64,000 nucleotides of DNA from Elephas maximus indicus (GCF_024166365.1 NC_064820.1:133010001-133074000); one strand, 5' to 3'; positions 34,156-45,830 are shown, counted from the stretch's first letter. The notes: a model not told the origin generated them from the letters alone. Numbers and translations: made by a program.

Positions 34156-34299
34156 AGAAACAGATTATGATCTCCTGTATACAGTCTTAAAATTCTACAT
34201 GAACATTTAATAGCCAGTAATTTGACATTTTTTTCTCTCTGTATTATTCCTACATATGGGCAATGGTGCTAAATGGTAGGGTGTACCAATAACTTCAAA

Positions 34300-35400
34300 C
34301 ATAAGAATCAGAACAAAGCCAATTCCTATGAGGCAGAGGTCAAATATATTCCAGATTTCTACATCTTCCAAGCTGCTCTACTGCTCCATCTCTGACACCA
34401 GGCATTCTCCCTCCCTTCAGCACTCTCCCTTCCCCTGTTTGGGTTCATCAATTCACTGTAATGTCTCCCAGAATTCACTAACTGTACTTACAGTTAAGTG
34501 GCTTATTAAGGAAGTAACAGGGTACAACTAGAGAGCAGGATCAGGATCAGGAAGCATGTAGGCAAAGTCTGGATGACTTTGCCGAAGAGGTGAGCACATT
34601 CCTCCATTCTTCATTGCAGGACAGCTTTCTCAGCTCCCCTTGGCCCTGCAAGCAAGCAAGCTCTTCTCTCTGCTCTGCATGCCCCTTTAGCAGTGCAGGC
34701 CTCCTCTCAGTCCTCTGAGACAGGCTTCCTTTTGGCCCCCTTAGGACAAACTTCTCTCAGCCCTTGAACACAGGCCTCTCTACCTTTGGCCTCCCTGCCA
34801 TCACCACCAACTCTGCCACAGGGCCCATTCAGGGCCCCTCACTGTCTTCAGTGTTACAGACCTTGAATTGTGTTACAGCTCTTTTAGGAGATTCTTCCCC
34901 TCCTCTCTCTCTCTGCTTCTTCTCTCTTCTTGCCTATCTTAATTTTTCTCCTTTTGCTTCTTTCTTCTTTCTGTCTGCCAACTTCTGTGGGGTTGACTGC
35001 ATATATAAGCAAACTATCGGTCAATTTCAAGGCATGGCCCTCCCACCAGGGCCACGAAATGACCAATCCCCTCTCAATAGGCCACAGATACTACATTTGC
35101 ATAATAGGCTATAGGCACTTCATTTGCATAGTATATTGACCAATCCCTGCAAGGTGTATACCAACGAGGCAGGCTACAGCCCATGGCCAGACAAAAAGTC
35201 AAATTGTTTACAACTTGCCCAGGAAATGTCAATCAACTCAGACAAAAGTAACAAACCCTCTGAGGCAGAAAACTAGGGCAAAGGTAACACCTCAGTGCTT
35301 AGGCGGAAAGGCTTTCAAGCTGTTTTTCTAAAGAACCAAGGCGAAAGGACACATGAAGGAACTCATTTCACCACAAAGAGCAAAGGGCAAGTAAGAGAGT
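34300..35400 (-). repeat. Probable old ERV LTR
   Basis: Long stretch without SINE features. It contains CAGAATTCACTAACTGTACT, pyrimidine-rich blocks at 34890-34975, and a repeated TTTGCATA motif at 35095-35129. The character is LTR-like, but no TG...CA ends or target duplication are identified. Strand is tentative. The 116-codon frame 34764-35114 has no viral domain. Confidence 0.35.
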
Positions 35401-35468
35401 AGAAAGAATTGGAAAACTGCAGAGGAAAATATTAAAATGGTTTGCTTATTTTCTTTTGTTTTTTCATT

Positions 35469-35625
35469 ACTCGTTACCGTCGAGTCAATTCTGACTTAAA
35501 AGGACCCTGTAGGACAGGGTAGAACTGCCCTCTAGGGTTTCCAAAGAGTGGCTGGTGAATTCAAACAGCTGACCTATAGGTTAGTGGCAAAATGAACACT
35601 TAACCACTGTGCCACCAAGGCTCCT
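35469..35625 (-). repeat. AfroSINE, short form
   Basis: ACCGTCGAGTCAATTCTGAC, AGAACTGCCCTCTAGGG and head GTGCCACCAAGGCTCC. Possible target duplication around TCATTA on both sides (35464, 35629). Confidence 0.93.
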
Positions 35626-35734
35626 TTGTCATTATACTGTCTAAAATTATTTCTTCTTCCACTATTTAAATATCTTCTATCATCATGTGCCCATCCATGT
35701 ATCAACTAGCATAAGGTTCCACTGTAATATGACC

Positions 35735-35879
35735 AAAAAAAAAAAAAAAAAACCCACTGCGGTCAAACCAATGCAGACTCATAGTGACTAGGAGTTTCCA
35801 AGAAGTTCCTGGTGGATTCAAACTGCCGACCTTTTGGATAGTAGCTATAGCTCTTAACCACTGTGCCACCAGGGCTTCC
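35735..35879 (-). repeat. AfroSINE, short form, internally deleted
   Basis: A-tail 35735-35752 in antisense position, then CAATGCAGACTCATAGTGAC joined to GGAGTTTCCAAG (about 35 bases of body missing). Flanks CTGTAATATGAC (35722-35733) and CTGTAAAATGAC (35879-35890) differ at one of 12. Confidence 0.92.
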
Positions 35880-35889
35880 TGTAAAATGA

Positions 35890-36355
35890 CAAAAGACCCC
35901 AAACCTTAGTGACTTAAACAACATAGAAGCTTATTTCTCTCACAAATAAAACAGATCTGGAGGTCAGTCCAGGACTGTCAGGGTAGCTCCACAAAATTTT
36001 TGATGACTCAAGCTTCTTCCTGTCCTCTTCTCCTCAATTCCTAGGATGTCGCCCTTGTCTTCATGCTTACAAGATAGCTTCTAGAGCTCCAGCCATCACA
36101 ACGGCATTCTAGGCAGCAAGAAAAGAGATCGAGCCTCTTCCCTTGAAAGAACCCCCCCAGAAAGTCCACATAATACTTCTGCTAGTCTTTTATTGCCCCA
36201 AACATACCCATACAGCCACTTCAAGGTGCAAAGCAGAATGTGGAAAATGGTCTTTTAATTGTACTCTAGCTGTCCTCTATAAAATCAGGGTTCTGTGACT
36301 TAGGAATCGAGGGGAGAATGAATTTTGGGTAGGAAATTAGCAGTCTCTGCCACAT
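35890..36355 (+). repeat. Old LTR/LINE-like repeat
   Basis: TTAGTGACTTAAACAACATA, TGGAGGTCAGTCCAGGACTG, CTAGAGCTCCAGCCATCAC and TTAGCAGTCTCTGCCACA. The same 3' part reappears at 40222-40318. Placental-wide repeat; family not assigned. Confidence 0.5.
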
Positions 36356-36641
36356 TCAGTTGTGGAAAAATCCGAACATGCTGTGGCAAAGCAGTCAAAC
36401 CAAGACTTATGCCCAAATTAATTACCTAGTTAGTGCAATCAGCAAAGATCTGGAAGTATCTGTCATTCTACACACACAGCTGACTGGTTTATGTTGGTTT
36501 TTTTTTTACTGGAAGTTAAAATTAGAAAACCACCTGCAGATTCACCCTTCCCAGCAAGATGCCATCTACCTACAACAGAAGCTGTTATGTGTGCATTGTG
36601 TCAGCGTCACGCCTAGCACTAGATACTCCAGCTGTGACTAT

Positions 36642-36854
36642 CCCCCCCAAGCCAAACCCACAGCCATCGAGTCGATTCTGACTCACAGCACCCCTATAGG
36701 ACAGACTTGAACTGCCTCGTAGGGTTTCCAAGGCTGTAAATCTTTATGGAAGCCAACTGCCAAATCTTTTTGTTGCGGAGCAGCTAATGTGTTCAAATGG
36801 CCGACCTTTTGGTTAGCAGCTTAGTGCATTAACCACTGTACCACCAGGGCTCCT
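36642..36854 (-). repeat. AfroSINE, long form, with target duplication
   Basis: Tail AAGCCAAACCCACAGCCATC, long middle segment GTAAATCTTTATGGAAGCC, head CACCAGGGCTCCT. Flanks GCTGTGACTAT (36631-36641) and GCTCTGACTAT (36855-36865) differ at one of 11. It combines a long body with the GGGTTTGGCTT tail. Confidence 0.94.
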
Positions 36855-36865
36855 GCTCTGACTAT

Positions 36866-37174
36866 AATGTCCTTTAAACCTAAACCAGAATCATTATAGA
36901 TTCCTCCTGGCAGTTCTCTTGACCCTTTGGGAGGCTTTCTGGCCCCCTGGCCAGTCTCCAGAGAGATTTCTGTCCATCTGCCTGAGAGGAGACACATTCT
37001 GGGCTCCCTGCCCGCATTCTAACCTCCCACTCACACGGGTATATAGCTATGTCTATTTGGGTCAGTTCTCCTGACTGATGATTCTGTTGCCTTTAAGTGA
37101 GTTCACTTGAATGCTGTACACGTATCAACTGTGCAAGCTGCACGTTTGAATGCCAGTTGTCCAGTAAAACCCAT
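36866..37174. other. Unassigned noncoding stretch
   Basis: No gene or named repeat. Confidence 0.5.
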
Positions 37175-37375
37175 GAGGTATCATGGAAAGGGCATCTGAA
37201 ATCTGAGCCTGAGAATTAAGACTCAGCTCTTCTAGGCCCTGGTGGTCAGATCTTGGGAAATTCTCTTAGGCTCACTAAGCCTGGTTTTCCTCATATGCCA
37301 GATAGGGATATTGCTATCTCCTCAACTTCCCCTGCAAGCTTATTGTGAAGCTAAGCTACAATGTGATCATATATA
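37175..37375 (+). repeat. MIR
   Basis: TCATGGAAAGGGCATCTGAA, TCTTGGGAAATTCTCTTAGG, CCTGGTTTTCCTCATATGCC in sense MIR order. Confidence 0.75.
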
Positions 37376-38455
37376 CCAGAGTGCTTGGCTTTACAAAAAA
37401 AAGAAAAGAAAAAAGATTATAGTTATCATTACTGATCTAATGAGAATGTAATTGAAAAAAGAAAAACAAGGAGTAGTGATAATGTGGCTCAAGACGATTT
37501 AACTGGGACTGACAAAAAGAAACACAATGGTTAGTGCCAAATCTGTAACATAAAAAGGATAAGACAAAAGGATCACTGAATTATATCAGTCCCCAAAATG
37601 ATAGGCATTATGACTAGTTTCATAGAGAAAACTTAATATTCTAATTGTCACTTCCACTTATTATTGACTATTCCTCCCATGGAACTCTAGTCCAAAGGGT
37701 AAATCTATTGTTGAATATTCTGTTCTTAAAAGGAATAAGTTTTATTCCTATTAACTAAGTCATTTTTAAAATACAGGCATATTCCCATCTCAAAGCAAGA
37801 CACAAACCTCCACCTAGAATTCCTGGAAATTCCCTGCCCAATACCATCAACTAGGACCCACTTTCATTCATAACTATAAGTCTTCGGGAACAACCATGTA
37901 AGTAGTTGTAAGCATATAGATCCATGTTGAGGATATGTGAGTTTTATAGGTGTGTACATGTGTGTAAATAAAACTCCATATATTGGAACCTGCAGAAGGT
38001 TTACAGTTTTGTCAAGTTATTAATGAGAAGATAAAAATCCTTGAATGTCATAAGAAGGAGTTTTATCATATGTAACGTAAAATCAGAATTGCTTTTGTAT
38101 CTACCACTTTAATGTCAACATTTCTCTCTAAAACTTGATCCATGACTAAATTTCTGTGCTTTGACATAACACACTGCCCCCCATATGTGAAATGAAAATC
38201 ACTTGGGCACTCTTGGCCAGTTAGGGGTTCTGCTGTGATCTAACTTTAGAGAGGAATTTGTGTCAGGATCTGAAGAACATAGACCATACTTGACTGCAAA
38301 AGTCACAGAAGTCAGCGAGTAGACTCACTGACCATTTATCAACTTTCTTGTGACCCACAGCTGGAGCAAAGGACCTCTTCACTGTGAGGAATTTTTCCTG
38401 AGGAGATTAAAAATTTCTCACTTCAACTTCCCTAAATCCAGAACTTCCCTTGCAT
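37376..38455. other. Unassigned noncoding stretch
   Basis: AT-rich, no open frame of note, no confident repeat. Confidence 0.45.
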
Positions 38456-38555
38456 AGAAAACACATAACGTGCATAATACACACAAAACACATAATATAC
38501 ATAACATATACAACACACACACAACATAAAGAACACACGAACACACATCATACCA
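38456..38555. repeat. Degenerate ACA/CATA-rich tandem sequence
   Basis: About 100 bp almost without G on this strand, with irregular ACACATAA-like units. It creates biased open frames on both strands, which are low-complexity artefacts. Confidence 0.85.
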
Positions 38556-39034
38556 CAAAAGGAATCATTTGTAGGTGTGCAACAAGGCCTTGCACGACAG
38601 CATCTGGCTTTGATGGTCACAAAGGGAAACATTGGCAGTAGGTCACAATGCTATCTTGTGCCTCTCAAACTTGATGCTGTCAAACCACACTGCAAAAAGC
38701 ACATGGTTTATATCTGTTTGGTTTTCCCCAATAATGTCAGGAAAACAAGATGAGAGGATTAGCTGAACTGTTACCAGATTCTCAAGGCTGGAATTTGCGG
38801 TTTCTGAAACAGGCATAGGTAAGCTTCTCAGTAAAAATTTTGTAAATGTTGACTGTGTTCCTAGCATTCTTCCATGCTGTGTAGAGAAAAGATAAGTAAG
38901 CCTTGTGAACTTAAAACGCATTATGAGTGACAAGGTCAACAAAAATGAAATGCCTGTGTGCTTCCATAGCACCCTGCCTAAAGAATCACAGTACAGATCA
39001 CACAGCACTATAATGACTTGTTTATGTGACTGAT
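38556..39034. other. Unassigned noncoding stretch
   Basis: Contains a 121-codon minus-strand open frame (38643-39008) that shows no recognisable domain. No gene claimed. Confidence 0.45.
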
Positions 39035-39532
39035 TGTCTTAGTTATCTAGTGCTGCTATAACAGAAACACCGCAGGGGGATGGCTTTAACAAAGAGAAAT
39101 TTATTTCTTCACAGTACAGTAAGCTGAAAGTCCAAATTCAGTGTGTCAGCTCCAGGAGAAGGGTTCTCTCTCTCTTGGCCTTCTCATCAATCTTCCCCTG
39201 GACTAGAAGCTTTGCCACGCGCAGACCCTGAGTCCAAAGGACATGCTCTGCTCCCGCACTACTTTCTTGGTGGTATGAGATCCCCACTCTCTGCTAGCTT
39301 CCCTTTCCTGTTCTCTTTTGAGAGATAAAAGGTGGTGCAGGCCACACCCCAGGGAAACTTCCTTTACATTGGATCAGGGATGTGACCTGGTAACGGTGTT
39401 ACAATCCCACCTTAGTCCTCTTTAACATGAAATTACAATCACAAAATGGAGGACAACCACAGAATACTGGGCATCTTGGTCTAACCAAGTTAATACACAC
39501 ATTTTGGGGTGGAGATAATTCAATCCATGACA
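39035..39532 (+). repeat. Solo LTR-like repeat (MaLR-like)
   Basis: Begins TGTCTTAGTTATCTAGTGCT, continues GCTATAACAGAAACAC and AGAGAAATTTATTTCTTCAC, then GCCACACCCCAGGGAAACTT, and ends TTCAATCCATGACA. TG...CA ends are present. The flanks CTGAT/CCAAT are a poor match. Confidence 0.65.
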
Positions 39533-39790
39533 CCAATGTCAGCTACTACATTGGGCCCCTGTAGAACAGGACCCTTTGCATATTCACCTTTGTGAACAGA
39601 GCCCCAGAGCATATTCAGTACATTTTAGCTCAAGGAATGAAGGAAAAAACAGTCGAACATGTCAAAGGAATTTAAGAACCATAGAGATTCACAACTTAGT
39701 CAAACCCTGAGATGAACTTGTTTTGTCTTTAAAAATGTATCAAGAGTTAATATCTTTCATCTGCCAATAAGGCATTCCTTCACATTTCTA

Positions 39791-39958
39791 GGAGCCCTGG
39801 TGGCACAGCTGCTAAGGGCTCGGCTGCAAACGAAAGGTGGGAAGTTCGAATGCATCAGCAGCTCCTTGGAAACCCCATGGGACACTTCTACTCTGTCCTA
39901 TAGGGTTGCTGTGAGTTAGAAACGACTCCACACCAATGGGTTTGGTTTTGGTGTGTTT
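39791..39958 (+). repeat. AfroSINE, short form, with target duplication
   Basis: Head GGAGCCCTGGTGGCACAGC, B-box-like AAGTTCGAATGCA, body CTACTCTGTCCTATAGGG, tail TGGGTTTGGTTTTGG. Flanks TCACATTTCTA (39780-39790) and TCACTTTTCTA (39959-39969) differ at one of 11. Confidence 0.95.
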
Positions 39959-40009
39959 TCACTTTTCTAAAGGGTCAATTTGAGCTTCTTCACCCTCGAA
40001 TATAGCTAG

Positions 40010-40174
40010 AAAACCCTGGTGGCATAGTGGTTAAGAGCTATGGCTGCTAACCAAAAGGTTGGCAGTTCAAATTCACCAGGTGCTCTTGGAAACCCTATGG
40101 GGCAGTTCTACTCTGTCTCATGGGGTTGCTATGAGTAGGAATCAACTCAGCAGCAACGGGTTTGGGTTTTTTTA
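40010..40174 (+). repeat. AfroSINE, short form
   Basis: Head AAAACCCTGGTGGCATAGTG with A-box-like GGTTAAGAGCTATGG, body GGGGCAGTTCTACTCTGTC, tail ACGGGTTTGGGTTTTTTT. ATAGCTA flanks it at 40002-40008 and 40178-40184. Confidence 0.95.
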
Positions 40175-40221
40175 ATCATAGCTAAGCACTAAAAGAGAAA
40201 AGCCATTATATTGATAAATAT

Positions 40222-40318
40222 AGTCTTTATTCTGGGAGTCCATTGCTAAAAAGCAGGTGGTCTATTACTGCAGAAAAAGGGGAGAATAGATATTGAGGGA
40301 CAACTAGCAACGATGGAC
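40222..40318 (+). repeat. Fragment of the 35890-type repeat
   Basis: GTCTTTATTCTGGGAGTCCA, AAGGGGAGAATAGATATTGA and GGGACAACTAGCAA match the end region of the repeat at 35890-36355. Confidence 0.55.
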
Positions 40319-40520
40319 GTTGATTCACTGCTGTGTTTTGGTGATAGTGCACTACCCCGCAACAAGGAAGTATGCTGCTAAGAAAAACGACCTCAAACTC
40401 CAGTGAGCGCTGAAGATTCTTTTTGTTTTTAAGTGAATTAAGACTTATTCTGTACAATTAAATAAAATGTCTGCTTACTGGATTACAGGAGCTAGAGGAA
40501 GGAGCCCTAGACTTGTCCTC

Positions 40521-40674
40521 ATTACCCATTTCTGTTGAGTCAACTCTGACTTTTAGAGACCCGGTAGGACAGAGTAGAACTGCCACAAAAGGTTTCCAAG
40601 AAGTGGCTGGTGGATTCAAACTGCCAACCTTTTGATTAGCAGCAGAGCTCTTAACCATTACACCACCAGGGCTC
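40521..40674 (-). repeat. AfroSINE, short form
   Basis: TGTTGAGTCAACTCTGACTT, AGAACTGCCACAAAAGG and head CACCACCAGGGCTC. Diverged copy. Confidence 0.92.
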
Positions 40675-41044
40675 ACTAAGGCCCAATTTTCTGACATTCT
40701 CAAAAGTGTGTTCCATGGAACATTGTTTATGGGGGAACTTTAATAAATGTCATTATAAGAAGGGTGGTTCCATGGTTGAGTAATTTGGGAAACACTGCTT
40801 ACCGCATCTCTCTTTTTGATTTACAATGTATGTTTACATTATAAAGAAAACTGTTTAAGTTCATTCATTTAGGGTTCTCCCAAAATTATCTGAAGACACT
40901 TCACAGAGTATCCTCCAGAATTAGATTAGAAAAAACTCCACTCAGAGGTCTACATTCACTAATTTCTAAGTTTTCTTTCAGTGCTAATATTCTGTACTAC
41001 TTTAGGTGTTATTATTTTTAGAAGTGATAATTAAGGTTTGGGGA
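40675..41044. other. Unassigned noncoding stretch
   Basis: No gene or named repeat. Confidence 0.5.
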
Positions 41045-41168
41045 CAGATTTCTGTGCCGAAAGAACAAGGCAGTTATGGGAAACCCTCAGCCACAGGACC
41101 TAGCTAATGCATGCCCAGATTCCTGACCACATAAACTGTGAGATAATAAAAGTCGTTGTTTTTTAAAA
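41045..41168 (+). repeat. MLT1-type LTR 3' fragment
   Basis: ATGCATGCCCAGATTCCTGA, CCACATAAACTGTGAGATAA and TAAAAGTCGTTGTTTTTTAA are the 3' end of an MLT1-type LTR. Confidence 0.65.
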
Positions 41169-41459
41169 AATAAAAAGGACAAGACAGAGAGCCAAGGTCT
41201 GGAGACTGAGGATTAGTGAGCGGCCCTCTGAAGACCACGGAAGAGAAACAGCAGTTACCATCACAACCCCAGGCTGAAATGGTCTTGGAAAAAAAAAAAA
41301 ATTGAACTTGAATTTGATCAAACCTCTCTAGATCTTACCACCAATTTATGAGAATCACACCATGAAATATAATCAACAAAATCCAGACTTGAGAAAGTCT
41401 AAAGAAGAAACGACCTTCTGTCTTCAAAAAATAAATTTCAAGGAAAAATAAATAACATG
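41169..41459. other. Unassigned noncoding stretch
   Basis: No gene or named repeat. Confidence 0.5.
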
Positions 41460-41885
41460 AGGGAGGAGGTCCCTGTAGACGAAAAGACTTCTAAAATGCA
41501 CATCTATTTTGCAATGTTTGGGTTTTATTAGGGTCCTAATTTGTACAAACTATGAAAAAAACATTTATGAGAATCAGGGAATTTTGAAATAGTTTCTGGA
41601 TATTAGATGATATTAAGTAATTATTGCTAATTTTTACACTATAATAATGGTATTCTGGCTGTGATTTTGTAAATCTTTATATTTAAGAAATGCATTCTGA
41701 AATATTTATGTATGAAAGAATATGCTGTCCAGAATTTGCTCGAACATAGTCCTGGGATGGCAGATATCAATAAAAGAAGATTGGTCAGAATTTGATAGGA
41801 CAGGTACACGAGGGTTTTTTGTACTATTGTCTCCGCTTTTGTATTTTGGAATTTTCCAAAATAAAGTTTTTTTTAAAGCAGTTGC
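41460..41885 (+). repeat. Old L1M-type 3' end
   Basis: TTTATTAGGGTCCTAATTTG, GGATATTAGATGATATTAAG, TAATGGTATTCTGGCTGTGA and TTTTCCAAAATAAAGTTTTT in the order of an L1M 3' UTR. Related to 33090-33720. Confidence 0.55.
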
Positions 41886-42590
41886 AAGAGAAAGGACAAA
41901 AGAGCTTGTTATGAACTTGGCGAATACATGGTTTTTAAAACCATGAGAGGGAGGAATTTTGAGAACAGGTTGGGGGGGGAGCAGTACGGATGCAACAGAG
42001 AAGTGAAAGAGTGTGAGAACTGAGAAAAGACAGAAATTTCAGTGAAGTTTTGAGAGGGAAATACAGATTGCAGTAAAGGTGGGGGGTGAAGGCTGTCAAG
42101 GAAAAAAAGTCTTGGAGAAGAAATGCTGCGAGCCGCTATAACCTCTCATTTTAGAAAGAGAGTTATGAAAAAAGATGGTGGTTGGAGGTCAAGTGAAGGT
42201 TTGCCAGAGTGGGTAAAACATGCACATTTACTTCATTAGCCTTTCTTGCTATTAGTTCAGAATTTCTCACGTGCTGCTTTTATTATGTTGGAACTAGACA
42301 CAGAAAAAATAAATGTCGTTGAGTGACATAAAGGCTCAGTAATTGCTTCTCTCAAATTTTATTTTTGTGACTTGCTCTTTTCACTGTGCTCACCTTTTAC
42401 TTCTTTAAAGAAAGGAGAAAACACCAGCTTACAACTTCAGTAGTAATCAGAAAGCTTGGATAAGCAATTTCAGTACAAATCCTTCTCCCTCGTGACTTTT
42501 AAAGACATACAGACCCACTTCCTTCAACTATCAGAAAGATTCCCCTGATTTTTCTGACTACGTCAATGATCTTCATTTTCTTCCTTTCTA
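41886..42590. other. Unassigned noncoding stretch
   Basis: Purine-rich at 41940-42190. No gene or named repeat. Confidence 0.45.
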
Positions 42591-43098
42591 TGTCAGGGTC
42601 CCCAAGACTACTCCCCAGTTAAATGATTCACTAGGAGGACTCATAGGATTCAACATATAGTAGTACTCACAGCTGTGATTTATTGCAGCAAAAGAATACA
42701 AAGCAAGAAATCAAAGGGAAAAGGTAAGGTCAAGAGGAAACCAGACTCAAGTGTTCAGGAGTCCTCTTCCACTGGAGTCACACAGAACAAGCTTAATTCC
42801 TCCTTAGACTTGCTGGAATCTAACCAAGACCTAAACGATTCTATTCTAAAGTTAATCAAAGAATGATAGCATGATAAAAAAAAAATACGTGAAATGTTAT
42901 CTACCAGGCAAGCTCACTTGAGACTCAGCACCCAAGGTTTTAAATGGAGGCTGGTCACATAGATACTTTCTACCTGGCATATATCAAAATTCTAGACACT
43001 GAGGAGAAAAGCAGGTGTTCAGCATAAACTACATTGTGCAAACAGTTTAGGCTCAGTGAGCCACCCTTCTCAGTTATGGAATGGTATGAACACTCCCA
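42591..43098 (+). repeat. ERVL-type LTR, joined to RTE
   Basis: Begins TGTCAGGGTCCCCAAGACTA. ATGATTCACTAGGAGGACTC, GCTGTGATTTATTGCAGCAA, TCCACTGGAGTCACACAG and GCAGGTGTTCAGCATAAAC follow in LTR order. It stops inside GAATGGTATGAACACTCCCA, exactly where RTE sequence begins. Solo LTR with its 3' end apparently lost at that junction. Confidence 0.6.
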
Positions 43099-44976
43099 AA
43101 ATGGATCTCTTCCAGCTGGTTGGCCAGGTAACTGTCTTTCAGATTTCTTGGCATAGATGAGTGAGCACTTCCAGTGCTGTATACATTTGTTGAAACATCT
43201 CAGTTGGTATTCCGTCAATTCCTGGAGCACTGTTTTTCGAAAATGCCTTCAGTGCAGCTTGGACTTCTTCCTTCAGTACCATCAGTTCCTGATCGTATGT
43301 TACCTCCTGAAATGGCTAAACATTGACCAACTCTTTTTGGTATGGTGACACTGCATATTCCTTCCATTTTCTTTTGATGCTTCCTGCATCGTTTAATATT
43401 TTTCCCATAGAATCCTTCACTATTGCAAACTCGAGGACTGAATTTTTTCTTCAGTTCTTTTAGCTTGAGGAATGCTAAGTGTGTTCTTCCTGGTTTTCTA
43501 TCTTTGTACTTGTCATCATGATACTTTGTCTTTTTGAGCCTCCCTTTGAAATCTTCTCTTCAGTTCTTTTACTTCATCATTTCTTCCTTTTGCTTTAGCT
43601 ACTTGACATTCAAGTGCAAGTTTCAGAGTCTCTTCTGACATCCATTTAGGTATTTTGTTTCTCTCCTCTCTTTTTATGGCCTCTTGCTTTCTTCAAGAAT
43701 GATGTCCTTGATGTCATTCCACAACTCGTCTGGTGTTCGGTCATCAGAGTTCAACACATCAAATCTATTCTTGAGATGGTTTCTAAATTCTGGTGGGATA
43801 TACTCAAGGTCGTACTTTGGCTTTCATCGACTTGTCCTAATTTTCTTCAGTTTCAACTTGAAATTACACGTGAGTAATTGATGGTCTGATCTGCAGTCAG
43901 CCCCAGCCTTGTTCTGACTGATGGTACTGAGCTTTTCCATTGTCTCTTTCCACAGATGTAGACAATTTGATTTCCATGTATTCCATCTGATCAGATCCAT
44001 GTGTACAGTTGCCATTTATGTTGGTGAAAAAAAAAGGTATTTGCAACGAAGAAGTCATTGGTCTTGCAAATTTCAGTCATGTGATCTCTGGCATCATTTC
44101 TATCACCAAGGCCATATTTTTTCAACTACCAATCCTTCTTTGTTTCTAACTTTTGCATTCCAATCACCAGTGATTATCAGTGCATCCTGATTGTGTATTT
44201 GATCAATTTCGGACTGCAAAGTTGGTAAAAATCTTCAATTTCTTAATCTTTGGCTTTAATGGTTTGTGCATAAATTTGAATAATTGTTGTATTAACTGGT
44301 CTTCCTTGTAGACGTATGGATATTATCCTATCTTTGACAGCATTGTACCTCAGGATAGATCTTGAAATGTTCTTTTTGACAATTAATCCAGTGCCATTCC
44401 TCTTCAAGTTGTCATTCCCAGCATAGTAGACCATAGGATTGCCCAATTCAAAATGACCAACACCAGTGCATTTCAGCTCACTAATGCCTAAGATGTCAAT
44501 CTTTATGTATTCCATTTCATTTTTGACGATTTCCGATTTTCCTAGGTTCATACTTAGTACATTCCAAGTTCCAATTATTAATGGATGGTTGCAGCTGTTT
44601 CTCCTCATTTTGAGTCATGCCACATCAGCAAATGAAGGTCCTGAAAGCTTGACTCCATCTACATCATGATGGTCAACTCTACTTTGAGGAGGCAGCTAGG
44701 CAGCTCTTCCCCAGTCATCTTTTGAGTGTCTTCCAACCTGAGGGGCTCATCTTCCAGCACTATATCACACAGTGTTCCACTTCTATTCGTAAGGTTTTCA
44801 CTGGCTAAATCTTTTCAGAAGTAGACTGCCGAGTCCTTCTTCCTCATCTGTCTTAGTCTGGAAGCTGAGCTGAAACCTGTCCACCATGGATGACCCTGCT
44901 GTTATTTGAATACCGGTGGCATAACATCCAGCGTCAGAGCAACACACAAGCCCACACGGTACAAAAAACTGACAGA
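43099..44976 (-). mobile_element. RTE-clade LINE, minus strand, 5' part only
   Basis: Reads from the start of the reverse transcriptase (43099) back through the endonuclease to a full 5' end (ACACACAAGCCCACACGG to CTGACAG at 44976). The 3' 1.3 kb of the element is missing. Because RTE insertions start at the 3' end, this means a later deletion or recombination. The ORF is broken by frameshifts. Confidence 0.92.
44243..44608 (-). pseudogene. RTE AP-like endonuclease remnant
   Basis: A 121-codon open block with IIGTWNVLSMNLGK (the endonuclease opening motif), ILGISELKCTGVGHFE (with the motif Glu) and DRIISIRLQGRPVNTTIIQI. It matches the N-terminal half of an apurinic-type endonuclease as in RTE elements. 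The frame breaks before the catalytic C-terminal motifs, so no active nuclease is encoded. Confidence 0.88.
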
Positions 44977-45283
44977 GCTGTGGGGGTCAATGTTGCCTAC
45001 TTCCTACCAAATAAAATTCATACTCCTTACCCTGGCATTAAGACCTTCTACGATCTGGCCACAGTCTTGTTTTCCAGTCCCATCTTTCTCTACTCATATT
45101 CCCATAATCACTGCTGAGGTGCACAAGGTAACCCTTTAATAATGTTTCTCAAGATAATCTAGTCAAAAATAGCACCAAAGAGCCAATTTGAAAAGAAAAT
45201 GTACCTTTTCCCCGGTGAAAATTTTCTCTCCAAGCTGTTAAGTGAGAATGAGACCAGGGGCCTTGTTTGTAACAATCAGCTAG
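44977..45283 (+). repeat. L2 fragment (left part)
   Basis: AAATTCATACTCCTTACCCT, GGCATTAAGACCTTCTACGA and TCTGGCCACAGTCTTG are the classic L2 3' region. It resumes after the MER5-type element near 45590. Confidence 0.6.
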
Positions 45284-45285
45284 AG

Positions 45286-45449
45286 CCACGGTTTTTCACC
45301 TTACCAGCACATTGGAGTCACCTGGGGCGCCTTAACAACTACTGATGCCTGTTCCTACCCCTTGGATTTCTGATTCAGTTGGCCTGGGCTTTGGGATTTT
45401 TAAAAGCTCCCCAAGGGTCCTAATGCAGAGTCAGGATTGAGAAGCACTG
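45286..45449 (+). mobile_element. MER5-type hAT nonautonomous transposon
   Basis: TIR-like start CCACGGTTTTTCACC, then ATTGGAGTCACCTGGGGCGC, GGATTTCTGATTCAGTTGG, AAAAGCTCCCCAAGGGTCC, and end GATTGAGAAGCACTG. Flanks GCTAGAGC/ACTCGAGC are a 6-of-8 match to an 8-bp hAT target duplication. Confidence 0.8.
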
Positions 45450-45559
45450 ACTCGAGCAATCCACCTTTGCCTGTGTTTTGTCCAAAACAGGCTATGTGAC
45501 ATTTACAAAATACAGTTAATGCATCTTCCTTTATTTCTCTGCTCCTCAGTGGAATTACT

Positions 45560-45830
45560 ATCCTCCCCTCAATCTCCATTTCCAGTCTTTGAAGTCTAAC
45601 TCAAATGCTATTTTTGAAGGAAGACTTGACTGATCTCCAGTGGAAGTATCCTCACCATTCCCTGAACCAGAAAACTTCTGTTCATTTCTCTTGTGCTGCT
45701 CACCACCTCCACCTCTCACGTTATTCCTGCATTCCTGTTACCCTTCTTGCCTTCAGTGCCTTTCCGAGCACCTTTCTCATGCTTGATTTTGATTCTAATG
45801 ATGCTAAAATTTTGTGGTTCAATGTTACTT
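45560..45830 (+). repeat. L2 fragment (right part)
   Basis: AGTCTAACTCAAATGCTATT then TTGAAGGAAGACTTGACTGA continue the L2 3' region interrupted by the MER5-type element. Confidence 0.5.

Noticed and set aside
34764..35114. 116-codon frame in a probable LTR region
   Set aside because: No retroviral domain visible; composition follows the pyrimidine-rich DNA.
32605..36854. Five consecutive SINEs all on the minus strand
   Set aside because: A run of five with equal orientation is expected by chance often enough with 23 copies; no mechanism is needed.
38432..38641. Cys/Tyr/Val-rich and His/Thr-rich frames on the two strands
   Set aside because: Both are translations of the low-complexity ACA/CATA tract.
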